From Pseudeuparius sepicola (taxonomy: Eukaryota; Arthropoda; Insecta; Coleoptera; Anthribidae), in assembly GCA_963920635.1 (NCBI GenBank), contig OY987300.1:78965899-79029898 (forward strand): a stretch of DNA of 64,000 nucleotides, in the 5' to 3' direction. A program made the translations under genes and the position numbers. The notes under the pieces are model-generated. The model saw only the letters and a program-made list of their open reading frames with translations, was not told the origin of the DNA and did not search any database. Each line of letters starts with the position of its first letter. Position 1 is the stretch's first letter. Below, piece after piece: positions 9,001 through 28,890 of this stretch.

Positions 9001-11735
9001 AATATTTCATTTAATTTAAAATTTCAGGAAAGTATCATATTATCATCTCAAGTTCTGGCTCTTTGAAGCTTTATTTTCTCATTAATGTTGCAAAAAATAC
9101 TAGTCAGTTTTGGGCAAAATGAGAACTCGTTTCAACGTGTGGTACATCTGAACTACTCCAAGATTTTGAGAGGGTGTTTAACCACAACTTGCATTTTATT
9201 CAAAATTGGGTAGTATCTTTCAAATTTATGTGAGAATGTGCCGACTTTTTTTTATTTTATTTTTTAAATCACATTTTCGAATAAGCGAAATATTAATAAT
9301 TTTTGTAATTAATTAATTTTTTCATTTGGTTGTCAAATTACGCTTAAATAATAAACACTGAATAATTAAAGGATTTGCACTTGTTAAATTCTCTTCCTAA
9401 ATACAACTCTTGGTATGCCTATTAATCAGATAATACCTTTCATTAATTTATTAACTCGTTATAATCGCAATTATAAGAAAATACCGCTCCTGCTGCGTAG
9501 TTGTGGTATTTTCAGCTTTGGGATTATAATTCATAAAATTAACGAAAAATATTATCAATAATAGGTACACCACTTGTTATATTAATATTACCCCTGAAAA
9601 TAAAGCTTAAATGAGGCAGAGTTTGGGATGATATGGATGCGTGAAATTTTGAACAAAATATTCACAAAAGACGACAAACACTTTATTTTAGGTTTCAAAT
9701 TTATTAAGCTCTGCAGGATTTTCTGTTTAGTGTGTAGCTAAATGATTATTCAACAAGCTAAGAACTTATGACAACAATCCTTTTAAATTAAAATTGAAAG
9801 GAAACGCAAAAGCTACTTTCCAAAATTCTTGTTATAAAAAAGCTTGGAAATGATTTATTTGAACTACTTATTCTTCTACTGTTAATAGAATTTGTGGCCA
9901 AAATATTTGAAATTAAAACCGTGATTTTAAAAATGGCTTTTTTCGACAGGTTCAGATCATTTCTAAAAAAATATAAGGCAAAAATTCTTTAGAATTGAAA
10001 AGAACGGCAGATTCACTACTTGTCAACAAAAAATATCTTTCAAAATGGGCTAATACAAGAATTTTTGTTTACCTGTTTATCTGATAGTGTCGGGTAAGAA
10101 GAGTGATATTTAAAAAAAATGTCGGGTGGGATTTACCCGAAAAATATTAAAAAGTTGCCCTTAATATCAGGAAAAACATGTGGCAATGCTTATCTTATTC
10201 CCACCACAAGAATTTTGTGCGCACGTGCTGTAGCTGCCTCTTCGCTGCTGGAAAAGCCAAGCCTTGGACAAAATAAAAAGCAAAACCGACTGGTCATTAT
10301 AAAATAAACATAATTTCATTTAGTTTACATTGCCACAAATCCTTTCTCACAATAGAAGTAAAAAATGTGTTTTGTGCTATTGTCCTTTGTTGTATTAATA
10401 CCGGCAACTACTTGACAGAAATTATTTTTGCATGCATTTTGGCGAAATCAATAACTAACAGCCGTAAACGTCCAAGCAAACAAAAAAAAATCTTTTTTTG
10501 TTTGCTTGTGTGACTATCATTTCGTTTAAAAGAACATAAAATTATATCAGGCAAAATCAAATTTCGAAGCCGAAAATATGTGAACACTCTTTTAATAACA
10601 ATCATAGGATTTTGTGGGATAGTTCCAAACCAATTCTCAAAGAAGTGGGAAATAGACCAAAAATTGAAGAATCAGCATTTATTCTAAGAAATACAGACAA
10701 CTCTGAGTTGCTGAATGTTCAGTGGAATTCAGTAAAATATTATTGCCACTTATTCAAAGAGAAGTTAGTATAAATAATTAGGTACAACACAGGGCACAAT
10801 ATCAGACAGGTGGCTACATTTTAACCTAAAATTTATTAATCTGTCATTTCATTTTGACGTGACATGATCTTTGAGAAAGGAGGAAGATATATTCCCCGAA
10901 AGCTCAGGAAACAAATTTGTTGAAGATATTTTTTGAGTTACAAGTTCAAAGTTTAGTTCATTTACTGTTAAGAATTTATTAATTTTCCAGGCAACTTGAA
11001 AAAGTTGTCTTTTAACCAGTTTGGTGGCGAAAAACCCAATTAAAATTCAATGGATCTGTTTACGCCACAAATAAATTTTAGAAAATATCATTTCTACTAT
11101 TTTCTTTTTTTCATTTTTTCTATTTTCGCACAAAGCCAGCTCATAACTTCACAACTAAACAAATTATTTACGGCTTGACATATTTTGTTGTTTCTTGTTT
11201 ATCTCGTTCGACATGTATGTTAGCTGCTGTGCTGAAATGCGACACAATGGGACAAAACGTTTGATAATGTGGCATTGCCTGACGTCTGGTGTCACACAGT
11301 TTAATTGAAAAAAACTGGAAAATTTCAGTTTAAATGATAATAGGTTTTATTGAGGTACTTAACCTCTACACAGATTATTATTTGTAATATGTTTTAACTG
11401 CTTCCTAGATGTATAAACTATGTAATTATTCCATGTATTCTCGTAAATGCCTTCGTATAAACCAGAACAGTAACTGTTTTTCTTCTACTGTTGGTGGAAT
11501 TTTGAACCGAATTTTCCCTTCTAGGGGCACCTTGAAGATAGCGGAGGTGGAGAGCAGGTTCGCCAACAAGGACGACTTCGTGAAAGCCCTGGCCCATTTC
11601 GGATTTGAGAAAATCAAAATGGACGTGTCCCACAACTTGTTTTTCTTTATCGATTTGAAAAAGGAGTGCGAGATCACCAACATGAAGAAGCTGCCCAACT
11701 TTATGGTCCACCCTTGTATGTACAAAAAACGTTAG
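6033..11735 (+). CDS. RRP8: Ribosomal RNA-processing protein 8 (nucleolar methyltransferase), 3' exons
   Basis: Three exons, 6033-6265, 8658-8894 and 11525-11735, join with consistent phases to give 226 C-terminal residues and a TAG stop at 11733-11735. The first exon carries the RRP8-type helix with KAARFRFLNEQIYT and FMAYHEGYRQQVKRWP. The second holds SAM-binding motif I (VVADFGCGEAKLA), FDLVAINEFVTACNMA and VFCLSLMG. The third begins GGTLKIAEVESRF, as in RRP8 and nucleomethylin. The family methylates rRNA (m1A in 25S/28S) in the nucleolus; vertebrate nucleomethylin also joins a silencing complex. The N-terminal exons lie upstream of the window. Introns 6266-8657 and 8895-11524 hold transposon remnants. 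The acceptor before 6033 is inferred; the other junctions are canonical. Confidence 0.93.
6688..7735. mobile_element. Foldback element family F1, copy 1 (RRP8 intron)
   Basis: A long inverted repeat: the left arm, from about 6688, reads TTTAAAATCTGACCCCACAG and the right arm returns at about 7260-7556. The right side continues to an ACACCCTG end near 7727 with no left partner, so the left end is truncated. A second, more complete copy lies at 46760-47937. No transposase is encoded; it behaves like a non-autonomous foldback or MITE. Confidence 0.8.
7728..8516 (-). mobile_element. Non-autonomous hAT-like element with BED finger remnant
   Basis: The ends read TAGATGGC and GCCATCTA, with subterminal repeats of the type AGCATTTATG on the left and CATAAATGCTC on the right (8310-8515). 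Between them a minus-strand frame encodes a BED-type finger. It abuts the end of foldback F1. I could not find a matching 8-bp target duplication, so the exact ends are uncertain. Confidence 0.55.
8044..8211 (-). pseudogene. BED zinc-finger fragment of a hAT transposase
   Basis: A short frame reads CEFC then a run ending RMRKHLIQC, matching the C-x2-C...H-x4-C pattern of BED fingers that open hAT transposases. The likely start is the Met of MVKQNSIVRNYF. It stops after 56 residues and no catalytic domain follows, so it is a relic. Confidence 0.6.
8895..10520. other. RRP8 intron, unclassified AT-rich sequence
   Basis: Donor GTGAGT at 8895 opens the last RRP8 intron. I see no coding exon. A perfect 16-bp stem around 10473-10510 (CAAGCAAACAAAAAAA and its complement) is the only clear structure. 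Confidence 0.5.
10521..11095 (+). mobile_element. Penelope-like element, 3' fragment
   Basis: This segment closely follows the 3' part of the Penelope-like element in HELQ intron 3. It runs from the end of the GIY-YIG coding region (GTTTAAAAGAACATAAAATT) through ATCTTTGAGAAAGGAGGAAG to AAATAAATTTTAGAAAATA. It is 5'-truncated and in sense orientation relative to RRP8. Confidence 0.8.
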
Positions 11736-11800
11736 GTGTTATATTGAAGTAAATTTGTAAGAAATATCGATAAAGTTTTATTTACAAAATTAGAACTTAT
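11736..11800. other. Convergent RRP8/HELQ 3' spacer
   Basis: Only 65 bp separate the RRP8 stop from the HELQ stop. A minus-strand AATAAA lies at 11782-11777, suitable for HELQ and about 20 bp after its stop. On the plus strand only a weak GATAAA variant is visible at 11769-11774. The two mRNAs probably overlap at their 3' ends. Confidence 0.7.
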
Positions 11801-19909
<8,109 letters not shown>

Positions 19910-21113
19910 CGCAAAAAGGACCAAACAGGAACAAAACAAAATTCAAATATTGCAGGTTAGGTTATTTTCTGTCAACCACAAAATATACAAGCTTAGGTTA
20001 GATCAACCACCCAACACCAAATTTAGGGTAGGCTGCCAACCACAAAACTTCAAAATTAGGTCGGCGAACAGTCTTCTTCTGCTTCCAAGTGCACAAGTAT
20101 CTACCCGGTTCCAATAAATTAATATTCATTACTCTCCTAGCTAAAAAAAATAAGCACAAAATTCTTACGTAGCCGTACCTTGCTTTCTCGTTAAAATTAC
20201 TAGACACGTGCCACTAAACTTGGACATGCGCTACTTTACTAACTAAAAAACAAAGGAAGGTCCTATTTTTTTTACGGGGCGAGCATGGATTATGGTCCTA
20301 GTTACCGAATCCAAGAAGACGAATAAAAGAAAAGAAGACAGCTGCCATCTTGGAATTTTCACGTTTTCAGGTTATGTTTTGATGTCTTATTTAAGTTCGA
20401 TGGTCTTACATTATTTTTGTTTTGTTTTATAAAAAAAACAGTTATTTAAATTTTAAATAAACTAGCAAAATAAAGTAACTTCTATCTTTTTAACAATGCA
20501 TATTCAAGTAGTGAGGTCTTATCGCATGTAAGATATTTTTATTATAGTTTTAAATTTACAATATGCTTTCATGTTGATTTTCATAATTAATTACAAAACA
20601 AATACATTATTTATCTTTTGACCTAAATAACCACAGAATTGTCTTGATATTCGGTTAATTTTAATCAATATAAGTAAAAATGTACAATACTCTCCTATAC
20701 AAATATTAGAACTTTGAACGCCACTATGTTTTCCGTTGTGTCTTGTAGGATAACAAATCGGATACTGTTTGGAAATAGAAAACTATTTTTAAAGCAACCA
20801 TGCAGTTCACAATCAACGAAATCAGAAAAACAAACTGGTAAGTAGCCATTTAATACAGTTATTTGATTTGGATATCTTTTTGCCAGCACACAATAGATAA
20901 CTTTGAGACAGAGGTCTTCTTGATAGCACCCTATGGCATGTAGTGTAGTGCTAAAAAGAAACTATAGTTTCCAGAAAATTTATGTGCATTTACAATACCT
21001 ATGCTTTTAATTCAATTTATATTTGTAGATTAAAATGTACCTAATCAAATAAAAAGTACAAAATTGATATCTGAAGATAATTCACGTAATTCACGACTGA
21101 GCCTCTTGGTAAA
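19910..21113. promoter_or_regulatory. HELQ 5' flank
   Basis: The region upstream of the HELQ ATG holds no convincing coding exon. A palindromic E-box CACGTG lies at 20205-20210, about 300 bp upstream of the start codon. No TATA box was recognised. From about 20400 the sequence becomes anonymous and AT-rich. Confidence 0.35.
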
Positions 21114-21146
21114 ACCATAGCCTAAGGAATAACCTTAGGCTATGGT
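21114..21146. repeat. Perfect 14-bp hairpin
   Basis: ACCATAGCCTAAGG and its exact complement are separated by five bases (AATAA). No T-run follows on either strand, so it is not an obvious terminator. Confidence 0.8.
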
Positions 21147-21319
21147 AAAATCAACAACATACAAAAATCAATGCCTTAAGAGTACAAAATAGTGTTATTT
21201 ATGTAACTAGTGCATAAAGTGTATATTAATTAAATATATCTTTGCGCATATTGCACACATTTTTTCTACGATCGGATTAAATGTATATTACCTACTAGAC
21301 CGTCAGGTAGTGACAAATT

Positions 21320-21789
21320 AGGTGCCCCATTTTCGCATACAAACCTTGAAGAGGGTTGAAAAGTGCATCGATGTTGAGTAGAATGAAGGGGAATTTACGA
21401 GTGGCTCCTGGGGATAACATATTATTATGAACACTTGATTTTTCATTTTTCACAATTCGATTCGATGTTTTCACACAAGCTGTGTTTATTAAATGATTAA
21501 TTAATAGGACCTGGCTTCGGAAAACCAAAGGCTTGAGTGTTGCAGGTGGCTAAAGGGTTGAAATAAGCGAAAGTATTAAAACGTGCATCGTCACTAGGCC
21601 CGAAAAACATATTAACTTGAGTGGTGCGAATGGATAAGTATGTACATTTTGGGGTCAGAAAATATAAAAGAATTTTTTTGATTTTCCATGTTATTCCCAG
21701 GGGCCACTCGCAAATTTCCCTCCATTCTACTCAACATCGATGTAATTTTCAACCCTCTTCGAGGCTTGTATGCAAAAATGGGATACCTA
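21320..21789. repeat. Inverted repeat, about 100-bp arms
   Basis: The arm at 21320-21420 is the diverged reverse complement of 21688-21789; both contain the TTGAGTAGAATG / CATTCTACTCAA block. It is probably a foldback element remnant with a spacer of about 270 bp. Confidence 0.75.
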
Positions 21790-21912
21790 AATCTTTCAAT
21801 ATAAAGTTTTAAACTGACAACACGAAATTAATTACGGAAATTGTAACTAAACTGTCACATTAAGAAATTCAAAAATGAAATTAATTCGGTAAAACGTTGA
21901 ATTTCCACGTTT

Positions 21913-22152
21913 TTATCGATTAAAAGCAATTAAAAGTGTAGTATTTAACATTGAATACTCTGATCGTAAGGTCGATGGCTTTAGTATTTCTGAACTTTGT
22001 GTCACACCAGACACCAGTCTATTATAACCGTATATAGCAAATTTCATACACTTTTTTAGATTTATCTGGTAATAAATCTGCTGCAGCTTTCCTGTTTTAA
22101 TTATATTTAGAGGAGTACAAACAGTTTCTTCCTGACTATCTGAACTCGACAT
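21913..22152 (-). pseudogene. Short frame of unknown origin, possible recombinase-like fragment
   Basis: A 79-codon minus-strand frame starts MSSSDSQEETV. A one-base shift would give LLPDKSKKVYEICY, which resembles the N-terminal helical part of tyrosine recombinases in Crypton-like insect elements. This is pattern recall, not an alignment. The sequence before its ATG is partly repeated at 21803-21860. Confidence 0.25.
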
Positions 22153-22249
22153 TTTTCACAGCAACAAAATATTAAAATTTTAAACTGACAACTTGAAATT
22201 AATAATAATTATGGAAATTGTCACTGTCAGACCAGACCCCATCCATAGG

Positions 22250-23202
22250 CAGGGTTGGAAAAAAACCGGGTTTTATATAAAAAACCCAACCCAGTGGTTT
22301 TTTTTTTGGGTTTAATATTCGGGTTTTTTTTTGGTTTAATTGGGTTTTTTTATTTTCCACCTTGCTATTAATAAAATATTAAATTTCCTGACTAATATTT
22401 ACAAAAGACGAATAAATTGATATTTTCCTCCAATAGAAAAATACATATCTAATAAAAAATACTTACATAAGAAACTATACAATATTGTCTTCTGTTCAGA
22501 TTAGATGGTGAACAGAGCAGGCGAGTTCAGACCCGTTTCGTGCTATTATACAGGGTGAGTTTTTTTTTCAATGCCCACTATGGGGATCAGAAAATTAGCC
22601 ATAGCTCTTTTATTTTTTATAATAACTATGACGAGTATTATATCTTTGGAAAGCTCAAAAAATGGCCGATTTTATAAGGCCACAAGCAACTACGATTTAC
22701 ATTTAAAAAAACCAAAGTTTATGTCATATCTCAAAAATCACAAACAACATAAAAAATTGGATAGGATTATCTTATTAAGCCCAAAATTATCTACAATTTT
22801 TGTCTCTACAGTTTTTCTGTATAATCAGAAATAACAGAGCTACAGAGATCTGATGAAATAGCAAAAAATCACTCTTTTCAAAATATCTAGTGAGCCATGA
22901 ACTTTTTTAAAATCCAAAAGGGGCATTAGATTGAGCATTTAAAACTGCAATTCTTTCCCCATTTAACCTTCGTTCTAGCTCTACTAGTTTCCAAGATTCC
23001 CATAGTGGGCATGGAAAAAAACTCACCCTGTATATTGTGTTTCTGTTCTGTGTTCACTGATCAGTCCTTATTCAACCATAAAAATCAAATAAAAAATTCT
23101 AAAATCATAAACGCACCTTACTTAAAAAAACCCACTTTGGTATTTTTTAGGTGGGTAACCCAAAAAAAACTCAGTGGGTTACCCACTGGGGAGCCAACCC
23201 TG
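22250..23202. mobile_element. hAT-type non-autonomous element with GGGTTT subterminal repeats
   Basis: The ends read CAGGGTTGG and CCAACCCTG. They are flanked by the exact 8-bp duplication TCCATAGG at 22242-22249 and 23203-23210, the length typical of hAT. Both ends hold runs of GGGTTT or AAACCC. A second element (22551-23030) is nested within. Confidence 0.85.
22551..23030. mobile_element. Nested MITE (CAGGGTGAG ends)
   Basis: CAGGGTGAGTTTTTTTTTCA at 22551 is mirrored by AAAACTCACCCTG ending at 23030. Further matching arms include CCCACTATGGG / CCCATAGTGGG. It is flanked by TATA, suggesting TA-targeted insertion. No coding capacity. Confidence 0.8.
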
Positions 23203-23254
23203 TCCATAGGTAACTAATGAATATGATTTCGTCAGTAACAAGATTTGTATTGAT

Positions 23255-24080
23255 CAGGGACTCTTTAAAGTAAGAGAACCCAGCATTATACTTTCCAAAG
23301 TGATGCCTATTCTTTCCCCATTCTAATGGTATCAGTGATGCCAAGTATGCCATTTTATTGGACAATCTATGAATATAACAGGTACTTTGATTGTTAGTAA
23401 AAATTAATAATGGTTTCCATGATTTCTAAAAATTAGACTTGACAATGTTGTGTCTACAAGTGCAGAATATGGTAACTGTCAAATGAAACAAATTTATTTT
23501 ATAGTTGAAATTGATTTCCAGCAATTATTTCCACGAATTTAAGTATAATAAGTATGGTAGGTCAGTAGTGCCGATTTTGCTTATTTAAGAATTTGTCGCT
23601 ATTGCACCTTGTTACCAGGTTCCTCAATCCATTTGTAATATGTATACTTGAACTTTCTTCCCTTTGTTGAATGTGTCTACCCAAAGAACTTTCACATATT
23701 TCGGGATGGACTAATAAGATTAGGTCTGGTAGTTCTAATGAATACGATTTGTTTTGAAGTTCCGACTTATACGTAATACCCACGTAATGGGAATTGAAGG
23801 ATTACTAAAGATGATACAGGAAAAATCTGGTTGCAAGTTAGAAAACTTAAAAATTGTGCTATGATGGGAAATTTTTTTTCCTCCTTTGGAATCTATGGCA
23901 CTGGCATGTCACATAAAACTTGATGGCAATTGGACACTGACATATGACATAACCTTGTACCAGCCCCCTTGTGGTCTCCTTGGAGTCGACAGAAAACAAA
24001 CTTCCCCTCAAGGCTTCACTTTTCCCATGCGATAGATAGATTGTGACATGCTTGGGTCCCCTTATTTTAAATAGTCCCTG
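23255..24080. mobile_element. hAT-like MITE, family R, copy 1
   Basis: The termini CAGGGACTCTTTAAAGTAAG and its near complement form an inverted repeat of about 25 bp. Flanks are GTATTGAT and GTATTAAT (7 of 8 bases match). A second copy lies at 40091-41096 in the same orientation. Confidence 0.75.
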
Positions 24081-24479
24081 GTATTAATCAACGTTTTGAA
24101 AACTGTTTCCCCAAAAAATTAAACACCCCGGAAAAATTATCGAACTTTAGGTTTTTCCTCAAAATTTCGACATTTTTTGAGATTTCGCTCCCGTAGTTGC
24201 AGGCCTCCATGCGATGTTTACTTACTAGCTCGGTCAGACAGAAGGGCCGTTAATTAGCGGTTTAAATGCATTTCTGAAAATATTTTTTAATTTTTTGTTG
24301 GTTTATTTTTGATTTTTTTTTTAATTTTGGATTCGTATTACGCTAACTTTTATCCATCTATGGTTAATCATAACTGAATCACCCTGTATATCAAGTTCTC
24401 TGTTATAAACAAAATCTTATCAAATTTCGACCAAATATCCCGAACTACGCACCATCATCTGTTTACTTTTTGTCAAGTG

Positions 24480-24910
24480 ACTTACTAGATGACCCCGTTC
24501 GCACACTTGACCTCGAACCGACTTCTCTCTTCCTGTTATCCTCCCGCGGCCCCTTCAACGTTTTATTTGCCGTCTAAGTTGCCCGAACTGCTTCTATCTA
24601 CATCGAACAAAGAGAATTAACCAATGATAACGCCGGCAATTTCGGTATAAATTGCGGACGAGTAGAATGGCCGGGCTTCTCGCCCACGACAATCTCGCCT
24701 ATGACGATGGCATCATCGCTGTTGTTCGACGACTACGTGTACATGATGAAAGGTGGTGGACGCTTAACGGGCGGTGGACCCTCTTAAGTTTCGATTGCGC
24801 GAACTTTACACAATGAAACCGCCGCGGAATTCCGTTAAGGTGACCGTCGCCCAGAGATAAGGGTTCGAAACGGCACAGAAAAGTAGTTTGAGGGTACGTA
24901 CTTACCTTTT
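24480..24910 (+). promoter_or_regulatory. GC- and CpG-rich block with CCAAT and TATA boxes
   Basis: Composition rises sharply in GC and CpG here. CCAAT lies at 24621-24625 and TATAAA at 24646-24651, placing a start near 24675. Short frames open at 24667 (49 codons) and 24701 (28 codons), and a donor-like GTACGTAC follows at 24894. It may be the promoter and untranslated first exon of PISD, whose first identified exon lies 6.7 kb downstream; no splice link can be shown here. Confidence 0.4.
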
Positions 24911-25337
24911 TTTCGTATGGGTTTTGGCGGTTGAAAGAGTTTTTTGAATATACGTCGTAGATACTTTTGTTTTCATTTTGTTTAACTGCCTACTATGATT
25001 CAGATAAAATTCTCGGCCACAAAGAAAAGCGTCAAATAATAAGAAATATGTTTTAGTAAATTAAAAAATGCACTTATTTATTTATTTTCTTTAGTACCCA
25101 TCGGTTATTTTTGCTAATTTTTTGTGTAAACTCGCATCATTGGGAAATTTTTTATTAGTAAATTTTGATGTTGCCAATAATAATTGTTTTTGCTGACAAA
25201 TTAAGTACATACCTACTTAAAAGCAAGTGTGTCATTTAATTTGTGAGATTTCAGACCTCTACAAAATGATTTTATTTATTAATTATTATTTTTATTGTTT
25301 TCTATAAACACATATTTCATTTAATAAACCCACAATA
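24911..25337. other. Anonymous AT-rich sequence
   Basis: No exon, repeat or RNA gene recognised. Confidence 0.4.
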
Positions 25338-25338
25338 T

Positions 25339-25752
25339 ACAGGGTGGTACAAACTTTAGCAGCAATACAGGAGATTTTTCATATAATCATGTATCGAAAT
25401 CCTAACGGTTTTCAAAGTTCATTTTTTTTTCAAGTTTTCTTTTATTTATGGAAAATTTAGTGAAGGCAAAAAAAATTACTTTTCCAGTGCTGTACCATTT
25501 TTTTATTAAAAAATATGACGGTTGACCCCCGTCTCTCCGGCACTGGTGGAAGTAGATGGGTTGAATTATTTTTAATTTATAGTATTTAATGAGTGTCTAA
25601 ACTGTACAAAATATGTTTGCGTTAACTCTCTTCCTTTAGGAAAAATAAAAGAAAACTTGAAAAAAACATGTTTATATGAAAAAATCTCCTTTTTTGAAAT
25701 TTTCTAGCAGTTTTTAAAGTATTGCTGATAAAGTTTGGACCACCCTCTACAT
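25339..25752. mobile_element. MITE with CAGGGTGGT ends
   Basis: ACAGGGTGGTACAAACTTTA near 25339 pairs with AAAGTTTGGACCACCCTCTA near 25752. About 410 bp, no coding capacity. Confidence 0.7.
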
Positions 25753-25969
25753 TTTACCTACAACATTTTTTGAAATTCTAAAAAAATAATTTGGATATTT
25801 TCACCTTTTTTCAAAAAATGACAAATTTTACAATACCTAACTACAGAAAATCACGTGTGATTGCTTTTAAGCACTTCATTTTACATACTTTTTAAGCAAA
25901 AATAATTGACTATTATTATTATACGTAATGTGTTTTTTGCTATTTTGTTTTATCTGAATCTCAATACGT

Positions 25970-26352
25970 ACAGGGTGTTCCAGTTAAGACTTTACGAGCG
26001 ATCTCGCTAATTTTTAATGTAAATTGATGATTCAAAAACAAAACTTGTGTAGTTTTTCCTATGGAATTGAATGCCTCTAAGAAGAAAACAATTGAATTTC
26101 ACAAACAAGATGGCGATTTTGTGACATATTTTATTAGGCTGGTAAAGTGGATAAAAAATCTGCACCGCACACTTGAATATCACTTCCGGTTTAGTCGGAA
26201 GTGACATTTTTTTATTCCTCTAAGGCGTTACCATTCCTTATATACAGGGTGCTCAAAATTTTAGTGAAAACACTTTAGGAATCTATAGAAAAAGTCAAAA
26301 TAAGTAGATTTTTTTCTTATAAACGTGTATCGAAGTTGGACCACCCTGTATA
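25970..26352. mobile_element. Cluster of short CAGGGTG-ended repeats
   Basis: The segment 25970-26216 is related to 42958-43235 (shared ACAAAACTTGTGTAGTTTTT-like block). A second small repeat runs from TACAGGGTGCTC at 26244 to CCACCCTGTA near 26350. Confidence 0.6.
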
Positions 26353-27269
26353 CATATTCTAAATATATGCCTAAGAAAATATAGTTTCTTTGTTTTTTTA
26401 GACAAGGTGTAGATTCTAATCAGTAATGAGAATGAGAGTAATTGTGTTTTACCTATTATCTTTCCGAGACCCAGGCAAGCGATTAATGTATGCTGATTTT
26501 AAAAATCGGGTTAACGTATTTTCTTTATAACCGTTGTAAAAGTCTTTCAAATTGTTCCTATAGGTAGCTTAACAAATATGTATAAATAACTTTAAAGAAT
26601 GAACAATGGTATGCTGTTTAAATAAATCGAACAATAAATTTTATGTGAGTATTGTGGAAACGAGTTTCATTTTGTAAAGTTCGTGACAATAATAAATATA
26701 CGGGGTGATTCAATTTTATTCTAGGACACTTCAACAGACGATAGAAGACCATAAAAACTGAAAATAAAAAAACCTTTTTAAAAACAAGCTTTCATTTAAG
26801 CCATAATGTACTAAAACGAATAAAATAAGTTTAGGTTTTCGTTGAGGTAATTCAATTTTTCAATTCACAGTTTTTGTAAATTGAAAAGCTCTGTGCAAAA
26901 ATAAAAAAGAAGATGTTTAAGAAATCTAAATGTGCATATTGGTTGTTTTTTTTTTGTTGCAATCTCACACGAATGTGGCAGGATGTTCTTTTTTTGTTGC
27001 TCGTTGTCTAAAAAAGAAATAACGGTACTTATATAAAAATTTGTCAAGAAATATCCAAGAGACCCAGATATAAAAGCGACCTTCTAGATTTCGAAATTCA
27101 CTTAAAGTTTGTTTATAAATTTTGCAAGTTTGCCTTGAATTTTATATGTATAATGTAAGGATGTTCAATGGTAGTTTAAATTATTGTTTCCTATAGTTTA
27201 AGTACCTTTTCTTTCTTATAACAGCTGCAGTAGCTCCTTTTACAAGGTGTTCCGCAAGTAATTCACATT
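26353..27269. other. Anonymous AT-rich sequence
   Basis: No exon recognised on either strand. Confidence 0.4.
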
Positions 27270-27770
27270 CAGTGGCGTATTCAAGGGGGCAATTGCCCCC
27301 CAGAGCTGTCGAGATAAGTAAACGAAATTTGTAATATCAAAATTTATATTTATATACTCCTGGCCTTATCTGAAAATGCAGTGAACATCAAACATCTACA
27401 ATTTGTTATTTGTTTCATCTTGTCTTCTCTAAATTAAAACCTGTGCAGTAGATTTGAGAACGCGCCGCCGTATATTATGCCACAGAATATCTAGCTAACT
27501 AAATATAGCTATATTTTCTGTGATTATGCACACACTCCGTCGGTCGCAGCGCGTAACCGTAAATTAGGCAAAACAACCTACTAAACATATTTTGCACAAC
27601 TATAGTGTGCACCGCCACGCCAGAAAGAACATTTTCAAAACTGAAAATTTTAACAATTTATATTAGAAACAATATTAGCGAAAACCGACTGAATGGGTAA
27701 ACTCTCCAGAGGAGATATTTGACGAGCTCTAGACCAGAAAAAGAATACTTTTTTGTGATATAGATTTTAC
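27270..27770 (+). mobile_element. Decayed hAT transposon remnant
   Basis: A hAT-like end CAGTGGCGTATTC at 27270 is followed at 27611 by a frame reading TATPERTFSKLKIL and ISENRLNG, the hAT C-terminal dimerisation motif, then a TAA. The rest is decayed. A related motif occurs in the 32-kb element. Confidence 0.65.
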
Positions 27771-27977
27771 GGTTCGAAGAAGAATTATTTTTTATACGGT
27801 AATAACTTAAAAAATTAAAAAGAAAAATGGAAAATATGACGTTTATGTTTAAAAAACATATCGACTAACTCTGACAAATCAATCTTATTAGCTATATCAT
27901 GTTCTATGCCGTTGAGTGAAGGATTATTTCTTACAGCCAATGAACTTAATCGTTCTTGTGACATTGTTGAGCGTAAA

Positions 27978-28568
27978 TACAGGGTGTTATTTAAGTACAT
28001 AGCCAAACTTCAATTGATTTTAAGACGAAAAGGTTATAAACATAGGTCCGGTATCGCTTCGTTTTCAAGATACAGGGTGTCAAACTTAAAAAAAAAATCT
28101 TTTTTTCTGCAACATCTTAATAATCCTTTAGCCGATTTTGTTTAAATCTGGCAGTGTTATTTACGGTAGAGAGGGGTTAATTTAGCCTTGAGTAGATTCA
28201 AAGTCCACTGGCGTCCCGGGGGGGGCACCGTGACCAATATTTAAAAAAAATGTGCGCCACTGACTTTTTTAAAACTTTTATATTTTTCTCGCATTAGGGA
28301 ACTAAGAGTGCAACTTTTTGGTCTTTTGATTTTTTTTCGTATCTGGCTTCGTTTTCGAGAAAAAAAATAAAAACCACTTTATAGCATGCTATTGCTTTGT
28401 TGTTGCATTGCTGCTTTCTCGAAAACGAAGCAAGATACGAACAAGATTCAAGAGACCAAAAAATTATATTCTTAGTTGCTTAATGCGAAAAAAATGTAAA
28501 AGTTTTAAAAAAGTCAGTGGCGCACATTTTCTTTTTCTCAAAAATATTGGTTAAGGGACGCCACTGGA
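27978..28568. mobile_element. Foldback repeat family F2, copy 1
   Basis: An ACAGGGTGTTATTTAAGTAC start is followed by a palindrome whose arms (about 28202-28370 and 28400-28568) share GGCGTCCC/GGGACGCC and TGCGCCACTGAC. A second copy lies at 47936-48265. Confidence 0.75.
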
Positions 28569-28703
28569 CTTGATAATAATTGTAATCTACTTTTATATTT
28601 TTTTCGCATTAAGCAACTAAGAATACATCTTTTGTTCTCTTTTCGTATTTGCGGACCCGCTATATCCGCCCCTGTATATGTATACCTAGTACCAGTGATG
28701 TAA

Positions 28704-28890
28704 CAGATACATTTTTTTCGGTATCTAGATACAGATACAGATACTGTCTGACGGATGTATCTAGATACAGATACAGATACTGTCTGACAGATGTATCTAG
28801 ATACAGATACCGATACATGTTTTCCAAAGTATCTGTGTACAGATACAGATACGTTAAAAAAGTATCTAGATACTTCCAGATACATTCAGA
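28704..28890. repeat. GTATCTAGATAC tandem/palindromic array
   Basis: A unit of about 52 bp, GTATCTAGATACAGATACAG followed by ATACTGTCTGACGGAT, is repeated and then degenerates into shorter AGATAC repeats. It produces spurious frames on both strands. Confidence 0.85.
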
